A stretch of 64,000 bases of DNA from Amorphophallus konjac (Eukaryota; Streptophyta; Magnoliopsida; Alismatales; Araceae): contig CM040126.1 in NCBI GenBank assembly GCA_022559845.1, forward strand, positions 227,794,641 through 227,858,640. Reading direction: 5' to 3'. How positions within the stretch are numbered: position 1 is the first letter of the stretch; each line of letters starts with the position of its first letter. Position numbers and translations under genes: made by a program. Below the pieces are notes generated by a model, which saw only the letters and a program-made list of their open reading frames with translations, searched no databases and was not told where the DNA came from. This document shows, in pieces, positions 57,837-64,000 of this stretch.

Positions 57837-60041
57837 TGTCACGCCCCGAGCGCGGAAGATACTCGGATATGCGCGACGAGTTTATATCAATCATGTCAAT
57901 TAGAGTAGTAGTGTATTCGACACCAAAACAGAGATGCGCAAAATAGAAAGATAACCCAATCCTTTATTTCATAATGGATAGACTATTACAAATCCAATAC
58001 TCTATTCAATTAAAAAGGAAAAGTACATAGTGGACTCAAGAAAATAGGAAAAAAAGACTAGATGACACTTGGAAAAGCTCTAGCTCTTTCACTCTTGACC
58101 ATTCCCATCCGATTGACTTCCCTCGTCGTCGGAATTACCTAAAAAGTAAGGGACAAACATGGAGTGAGCGAACGCTCAGTAGGAAATTATATCTCAGGAA
58201 CTAGCAAGGGTTTAAGTAGTTACATCTTTCATGAATGCACTATAGCTATGCATGCTCGCATAAAACGACAAGATAGAGAATTTATCAAGCAAGACAGCAA
58301 GATGAACTAGTCATGAGTTTTCAAGAAAAAAGATGACATGATATTCAAGCAAGTACTTTTTAGCAAGTCATGTCAAGAATTTTGGCTATCATGTATCAAG
58401 CAAGCAAGTAATTACCCTTTCTCGGGTCACGCAATTCATGTCAAGTCAAGTACGAGTCAAGTACAAGATTTGTTTGGAATGTCCAATCAAGCTAGTCATG
58501 CACTCGGTATAATGCCAGATACCTTATCATTCAACTCCCATGGGCATAAGTACTTTCGGGTGCTCCTCCCCGGACCAGATCGGGCCCTATATGCGCAGGC
58601 ATTTATCATGTATATTTGACATCCACTCTTGTATATATATATAGCCAATAGGGAATTTCAACAATTTAAGCTTGTAGACATGTAGGATAACTTTGAGAGA
58701 ATGGAGTCCAAAAATACGACATTGGACATAGATAGGCGATAACAACGGTACAATCACGATGAACGATGAAACTAGGTGGAATTAGGTTCCCTTAACTCGG
58801 GTACCATGACAAACAAGTATGGACATTCTTTATATAGAATTGAGGTCCACATGAACAGTACATCAAAGGCAAGATACCCTCATTCTTATTATAGAATTGA
58901 GGTCCACAAGAACATCAACAAATGGCATGATATCATCATCCCATTAAGAATTCTCATGATATACTCTTTGCATATCATAAGGGCTGGTATACCATGTTTC
59001 TTTAGAGTGACATGGCATTCAATAGTGTAATGGGTTTTTAGGGTACAACCAGCTCAGTCGACCTTGAGGGAATCCAAGGTACGAGGAGTCTTACGGAGGT
59101 CTCTATGACTAACTCGCTAGTCCAAAGGAACGGAATGTCCAATGGACAGCTTGTATGTCAATGAGAGTTGAGGGTGATCGATAAAACATCATGAAACGTG
59201 GGACTATACTCACGGAGTGGAGTAATAGTGCCTACATATATACATACATATAGTGAAACCCTCGGATAACAGCAATCGAAAAAAATCAGTAATGCAGAAA
59301 GTAGCGACTCTGGTAAAGTCATTTTTCGTAAAATTAACGCCTTAATCAGGGGCGTTTATATTAAATTTGACGACATATAAAGAGGTCGTCCTTTCCAATA
59401 TTGCTATTTTACAAGATATTAAAATCTGTAATTTTGTTGAAAACGCGCCTTGGGTAGGGGCGTTACCAGGAAAAAGGCGCCCTAGTCCGAGGCGTTAGTT
59501 AAACAAGAGACGACCTGGTCAAGGTCGTGAATTCACAATTTTACCAATTTCGAGGTAATGAATATTTCAGGAACATGGTATATAGTCAGGACCAGAAATC
59601 CTAATAAGGCTAGAGTTATACTGGAAGTAATACTTCCATATTAGAGTTATTACTACATTCGAACTCTTTCTCATAGTTATCAACTTACCCTGGATAGACT
59701 CCTGGGTCGAACGAAACTCGAACTGAATTAACGACCTAGGTAACGGCGTCGAATTTAAATTGACGCCTTGGCATGCGTCGTTTCTTGTTAAACCGCGTCC
59801 ATGTCAAGGGCGTTACCCTTACTTATTTTGGTCGCCTGAGATTTGACGCCATGACGTGTGGGCGTCACTTCTTAAAACACGCCTTTATCAAGGGTGCTTA
59901 TTCGTAAAGTCGCGCCTTTTCCTGAGGCGTTATTTTTATCAGGGTTTAATTCTTTTTATTCCAAGCTCTTTCGTTTATTTATTAAATCTTTTAATCTATT
60001 TTGATTTATTTATTCCTTTTTATTTTATCAGGGTTGCTACA
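57837..60041 (-). repeat. Tekay-like 3' LTR (2205 bp)
   Basis: On the + strand it starts TGTCACGCCCCG and ends GGGTTGCTACA, next to a polypurine tract. The start matches gypsy C and the gag-only LTRs. No ORF is convincing. Hairpin-rich part at 59330-59945. Confidence 0.9.
59330..59945. repeat. GC hairpin array in the Tekay LTR
   Basis: At least eight short inverted repeats in 600 bp: AACGCC...GGCGTT (59336-59356), GACGAC...GTCGTC (59369-59390), AACGCGCC...GGGGCGTT (about 59442-59463), GACGACC...GGTCGT (about 59510-59529), GACGCC...GGGCGTC (about 59840-59865) and others, separated by AT-rich DNA. Confidence 0.85.
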
Positions 60042-60060
60042 CCCTCCCCCACTTAAAAAG
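60042..60060 (-). promoter_or_regulatory. Tekay-like polypurine tract
   Basis: Minus-strand TTTTTAAGTGGGGGAGGG abuts the 3' LTR. Confidence 0.88.
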
Positions 60061-60125
60061 AATTTGGTGCCCAAATTCCATTGCACATATATGTATACAC
60101 GTGGAGAGTGTAGAGTATATACCTC
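60061..60125 (-). other. Tekay-like 3' untranslated region
   Basis: Short stretch between the pol stop codon and the polypurine tract; no further gene. Confidence 0.7.
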
Positions 60126-60701
60126 TTAGAATAACTCAGGAAATCGTTTCCTCATGGATTCCTCAGTCTCCCATGTAGCTTCTTGTTCTAAATTCTTATT
60201 CCATTGTACTTTTAGCATGGGAATAACCTTATTTCTTAGGACACGTACTTCTCGATCTAAGATCTTCATAGGCTTCTGTTCATACGTGAAATCTTTCTGG
60301 ATCACTAGGTCTCCATATTCAATAATATGTGATGGGTCATGTACATACTTCTTCAACATAGATATGTGGAACACATCATGTACTTCGGACAGTTGAGGTG
60401 GCAATGCGATGCGGTAAGCAACCTCGCCAACTCTTTCTAATATCTCAAAAGGTCCGATAAATCTTGGTGTAAGCTTGCCTTTAACACCAAATCTTCGTAT
60501 TCCACGTCCAGGCGATATCTTGAGAAATACATGATCTCCAATTTGGAATTCGAGATCTCTTCTTCTTGTGTCGGCATAAGCCTTTTGCCTTGTCTGAGCT
60601 ACTTGCAATCTTTCCCTGATTTCTCGTATCTTCTCGGTTGTATCTCTTACCATGTCTGGACCTAACAATTGTTTCTCTCCAACTTCATTCCAGCACAAGG
60701 G
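60126..60701 (-). CDS. Tekay-like integrase C-terminus with chromodomain
   Basis: Continues the pol frame after the TGA near 60702. It holds the GPY/F-type region (FLKISPGRGIRRFG, KLTPRFIGPFEIL, YRIALPP, VFHISMLKKY) and a C-terminal chromodomain (KILDREVRVLRNK, then VQWNKN, then ATWE). Chromodomains tether integration complexes to chromatin marks in chromoviruses. The 3' end is the TAA/TGA-type stop at 60126. Confidence 0.9.
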   Translation of the reverse strand, partial: PLCWNEVGEKQLLGPDMVRDTTEKIREIRERLQVAQTRQKAYADTRRRDLEFQIGDHVFLKISPGRGIRRFGVKGKLTPRFIGPFEILERVGEVAYRIALPPQLSEVHDVFHISMLKKYVHDPSHIIEYGDLVIQKDFTYEQKPMKILDREVRVLRNKVIPMLKVQWNKNLEQEATWETEESMRKRFPELF

Positions 60702-62243
60702 TGATCAGCAACTCCTTCCGTATAAAGCTTCGAAAGGTGCCATTTGTATACTAGCTTGGTAGCTATTATTGTATGCAAATTCGACCAGAGACAAGTGATC
60801 ATGCCAGTTTCCATAAAAATCAGTGATGCATGCTCTAAGCATATCTTCAACTACTTGATTTGTTCTCTCGGTCTGACCATCCGTTTGAGGATGAAAGGCT
60901 GTACTAAAATTAAGTCTCGTCCCCAACGAATGTTGTAGTCCTTTCCAAAAATGAGAAGTAAATCGGGGATCTCGGTCAGACACGATTGAAACAGGAATAC
61001 CATGTAATCTGACTATTTCCTTGATGTATAGTGCAGCTAGGACATCAACTGACCATCGACTCTTGATTGGCAAGAAATACGCGGATTTGGTCAATCGGTC
61101 AATGATAACCCATATTGCATCATGTCCTCTTTTTGATTTAGATAAACCCATGATGAAATCCATACCAATATCCTCCCACTTCCATTTAGGGATATCTAGA
61201 GGATGTAGCTTTCCAACAGGCTTTTGGTGTTCCGCCTTGACTTGTTGGCATGTGAGACAGCGTGATACATAGTCCGCTATTTCTCTTTTCATGTTGGGCC
61301 ACCAAAAATTTCTTTTCACATCTTGGTACATCTTGGTAGATCCAGGATGAATCGTATATCTTGATCTGTGAGCTTCATCTAAGATCTTCTTTTTCAATTC
61401 TGGGCAGTCCGGTATACAAGTTCTCTTCTTGAACATTAATCTTCCATCAGAAGCTAGTTGGAAATCCGATTGTCCTTCTAATCTACCCTTGATTTCTACT
61501 AATGTAGGATCATCATTCTGAAGTGCTTGTATTTCAGACAATAAATCTGACTGTATGCTTACATGAGATAATGTGACACATCTAGGGTCCGTGTCCATGC
61601 TTATATTGAGTTCAGAGAATTGTTCTAGCAATTTCCATTCTTGATTCAGACAATTGGCTAACAGTGCTCTCGGCTTTCGACTAAGGGCATCTACTACATG
61701 ATTACCCTTTCCGGGATGATATTGTATATTGAAGTCGAAGTCCTTGAGATATTCCAGCCATCGTCTTTGCCTCATATTTAGTTCCTTCTGTGAGAAAAGA
61801 TATTTGAGACTCTTGTGATCGGAGTATATAGTAAACTGTACTCCATAAAGATAATGTCTCCATATTTTTAGTGCAAATACTACCGCAGCCAATTCTAAGT
61901 CATGGACGGGGTAGTTCTCCTCGTGCTTCTTTAATTGACGAGAAGAGTAGGCTATAACCTTCCTTTGTTGCATTAGAACACACCCGAGGCCAATGCCAGA
62001 AGCATCAGTGTATACCTCAAACTTTTCTCCTTCAATTGGCAATGCTAAGATAGGAGCTGTAGTAAGATGATCCTTGAGAGTTTGGAAACTTCTCTCACAT
62101 TCCTCATCCCATTCATAACGGATCTCCTTGCGAGTTAACCTTGTAAGTGGCACGGCGATTTTAGAGAAAACCTTGATGAATCGCCTGTAATAGCCGGCAA
62201 GACCTAAGAAACTTCGGATCTCGCTAGCATTGGTCGGTCTTTC
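60702..62243 (-). pseudogene. Tekay-like RNase H and integrase core
   Basis: RNase [43 protein letters not shown] and VDALSRK. Integrase: HHCC ([21 protein letters not shown]), core Asp in GMDFIMGL, Asp in VSDRDPRF, Glu in [14 protein letters not shown]. Bounded by TAG at an expected Trp (near 62242) and TGA at an expected Arg (near 60702); otherwise open. Confidence 0.92.
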
Positions 62244-64000
62244 CTAGTTCCTTACAGCTTCAACCTTTGATGGGTCTACAGACAAGCCATCCTTTGATAT
62301 AACATGTCCGAGAAAAGTCACTTCTTCAAGCCAGAATTCACACTTGCTAAGTTTTGCATATAATTGATTGGTCCTCAATATTTGCAATGAAATCCTCAAA
62401 TGTTCCGCATGCTCTTCCTTGGTCTTGGAATAAATCAATATATCATCAATAAAGACTACCACAAATTGATCCAAATAAGGCCTGTATATGCTATTCATTA
62501 ACTGCATAAAGGCAGCAGGGGCATTTGTTAGTCCGAAGGGCATAACCATGAATTCATAATGGCCATACCTGCTTCTGAATGCCGTTTTATGAATGTCATC
62601 ATCTTTGATCCTTAACTGATGATATCCCGACCTGAGATCAATTTTGGAGAAATACTTGGATCCGGATATTTGATCAAATAATTCATCGATTCTCGGCAGT
62701 GGATACTTGTTCTTGATAGTGAGATGATTCAACTGTCGATAGTCGATGCATAGCCTCATGGATCCATCTTTCTTCTTCACAAATAACACAGGCGCTCCCC
62801 ACGGGGAAGTACTTGGTCTAATGAATCCTTTCTTAATGAGTTCCATCAATTGCTCCTTTAATTCCTTGAGTTCAGCAGGTGACATCCTATAAGGTGCCTT
62901 TGAAATCGGACCAGCACCAGGGACTAAGTCGATGGTGAAGGCCACTTCTCTTTGCGGGGGTAATCCCGGCAAATCTTCCGAAAATACGTCCAGAAATTCT
63001 TGTACTACTGGAATGTCTCCTAGCTTAGCTTCCTTAGCTTCTTTAACTGTGACAAAGGCAAGGAAAGATGTACATCCTTTCCTAATGAGCTTGCTAGCTC
63101 GGAGAGCTGAAATAAGAGGGGATTTGCTCCGACTCTTGGGGCTAGTAAATATTAGTTCTGGAAATTCCTTGAATGTAACCTTACTATTCCGGCAATCAAC
63201 CGTTGCCTGATACTTGGATAACCAATCAGCCCCTAGTATAACATCATACTCTTTCAGATCTAAACATATGAGATCAATAGGGAGATTTTGACCATGAATC
63301 AATACCTCGCAGTTTTGGTAATGATGTGTAATATCAGTCTCATCATCCAGAGGAGTAGACAAGACTAACTTTATCCATTCCGGTTCTAGGGGTAATGGGT
63401 CAGCAAACTTTTTAGAAACAATAGAATGAGATGCACCAGTATCAATTAAGACATATACATTCCTGGAACAAACTTTCAATATACCTTCCACTAAGCCGCC
63501 TCCTTCTACTTGCTCGGTCTCCTTGATTGCATGAAGACGAGCATTCTTGGTTACTGGGCGCTTCCCGTCAACGGCTTGGTCGTTAAGTAATGGGCAATCG
63601 GGAATCTGATGCTCACGACTCCCACAACGGAGACATGCTCCTAGTTTCCTCCAGCATTCTTCTGTTCTATGACCCGCTTTATCACAATGTTTGCACACTG
63701 TATTTGGAGAGGTGGTGGTGATAGAGAAGGGCTTGGTCTTCTTGAACTTTTGGTCTTGTGAGGATGCTCCTCCATTGCTAGGCCTTTTCTTGAAGTTGGG
63801 TTTAAAGGACCCCGAACCTGTAACTTGTTCCTTCTTATCCTTACCACGAATCCTATCGGATAGTTCCGTGGCATCTTCTAATAATTGAGCTCGGCGCACG
63901 ATTTCGGAATAAACTTGGATATCCATCGGCGCCAGCTGAGTAATATAGTGGGGCCTAAGCCCATTAAGAAATCTACGGGCCTTCATCTTCTCCGTGCTAA
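62244..64000 (-). CDS. Tekay-like gag (partial), protease and reverse transcriptase
   Basis: Gag C-terminal half with two knuckles ([14 protein letters not shown] and [14 protein letters not shown]), protease with [10 protein letters not shown] at about 63430-63450, and RT with [41 protein letters not shown] and intact FIDDILIYS at about 62440. The upstream part runs off the window at 64000. Confidence 0.93.
   Translation of the reverse strand, partial: STEKMKARRFLNGLRPHYITQLAPMDIQVYSEIVRRAQLLEDATELSDRIRGKDKKEQVTGSGSFKPNFKKRPSNGGASSQDQKFKKTKPFSITTTSPNTVCKHCDKAGHRTEECWRKLGACLRCGSREHQIPDCPLLNDQAVDGKRPVTKNARLHAIKETEQVEGGGLVEGILKVCSRNVYVLIDTGASHSIVSKKFADPLPLEPEWIKLVLSTPLDDETDITHHYQNCEVLIHGQNLPIDLICLDLKEYDVILGADWLSKYQATVDCRNSKVTFKEFPELIFTSPKSRSKSPLISALRASKLIRKGCTSFLAFVTVKEAKEAKLGDIPVVQEFLDVFSEDLPGLPPQREVAFTIDLVPGAGPISKAPYRMSPAELKELKEQLMELIKKGFIRPSTSPWGAPVLFVKKKDGSMRLCIDYRQLNHLTIKNKYPLPRIDELFDQISGSKYFSKIDLRSGYHQLRIKDDDIHKTAFRSRYGHYEFMVMPFGLTNAPAAFMQLMNSIYRPYLDQFVVVFIDDILIYSKTKEEHAEHLRISLQILRTNQLYAKLSKCEFWLEEVTFLGHVISKDGLSVDPSKVEAVRN

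Larger units (their letters stand above)
57837..64000 (-). mobile_element. Tekay/Del-like chromovirus (gypsy), partial
   Basis: 3' LTR (57837-60041), polypurine tract, and gag-pol from the chromodomain back to gag at the window edge. 5' LTR, PBS and gag N-terminus lie outside. The frame is open apart from two stops (TAG near 62242, TGA near 60702), so it is the best preserved pol here. Integrase with a C-terminal chromodomain places it in the chromoviruses. Confidence 0.93.

Overview
The window is a block of nested transposable elements from a flowering plant nuclear genome. It holds LTR retrotransposons of the plant Sirevirus (Ty1-copia), Tekay/Del-like chromovirus and Tat-like (Ty3-gypsy) types, a plant L1-type LINE with a C-terminal RNase H, tRNA-iMet primer binding sites, and plant mobile domain (PMD) reading frames with GT-AG introns. 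No conserved host gene, rRNA, tRNA or CRISPR array was found. The species cannot be told from the sequence.

Layout. 1-9590: S1, a Sirevirus-like element (+) with gag and an ORF in the envelope position but no pol; its 5' LTR is cut by the window edge. 9591-17727: a gag-only gypsy element (-) with 3.4-kb LTRs around 1.3 kb of internal sequence; S1 sits in its 3' LTR. 17728-18612: gag start, PBS and LTR end of an older gypsy element (gypsy C) that received the gag-only element in gag and a second copia element in its LTR. 18613-23390: S4, a Sirevirus-like element (-) with one LTR, a 3' region and the end of RNase H. 24014-25979: a complete miniature LTR element with 936-bp LTRs around 94 bp. 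25985-38660: long non-coding tracts rich in small GC hairpins, with two decayed PMD genes on the + strand, the second split by a LINE (30175-33854). 38660-40732 and 53456-55405: two halves of a Tat-like gypsy pol (-), split by S2 (40733-53450), a complete Sirevirus with AGATG target duplications, full gag-pol and an envelope-position ORF. 55403-57836: LTR, PBS and leader of a further Sirevirus-like element (S3, +). 57837-64000: 3' LTR and most of gag-pol of a Tekay/Del-like chromovirus (-) that continues past the window.

Insertion order from the nesting: gypsy C received the gag-only element, which later received S1; gypsy C also received S4. The Tat element received S2 and, separately, S3; S3 then received the Tekay element. 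S2 LTRs differ at roughly 2 percent of sites by eye. Nearly all nonsense codons in the window are ones that C-to-T change produces (Gln to TAA/TAG, Trp to TAG/TGA, Arg to TGA), as expected for decay of methylated repeats.

The most unusual signal is not a gene. Several unrelated element families here carry their own amplified short GC- and CpG-rich inverted repeats set in AT-rich non-coding DNA. Other points of interest are a gag with five CCHC knuckles in a pol-less element, two envelope-position proteins of one family preceded by a shared motif, antisense PMD genes next to a Tat element, the minimal LTR element, and a 100-bp branched foldback at 37.3 kb.
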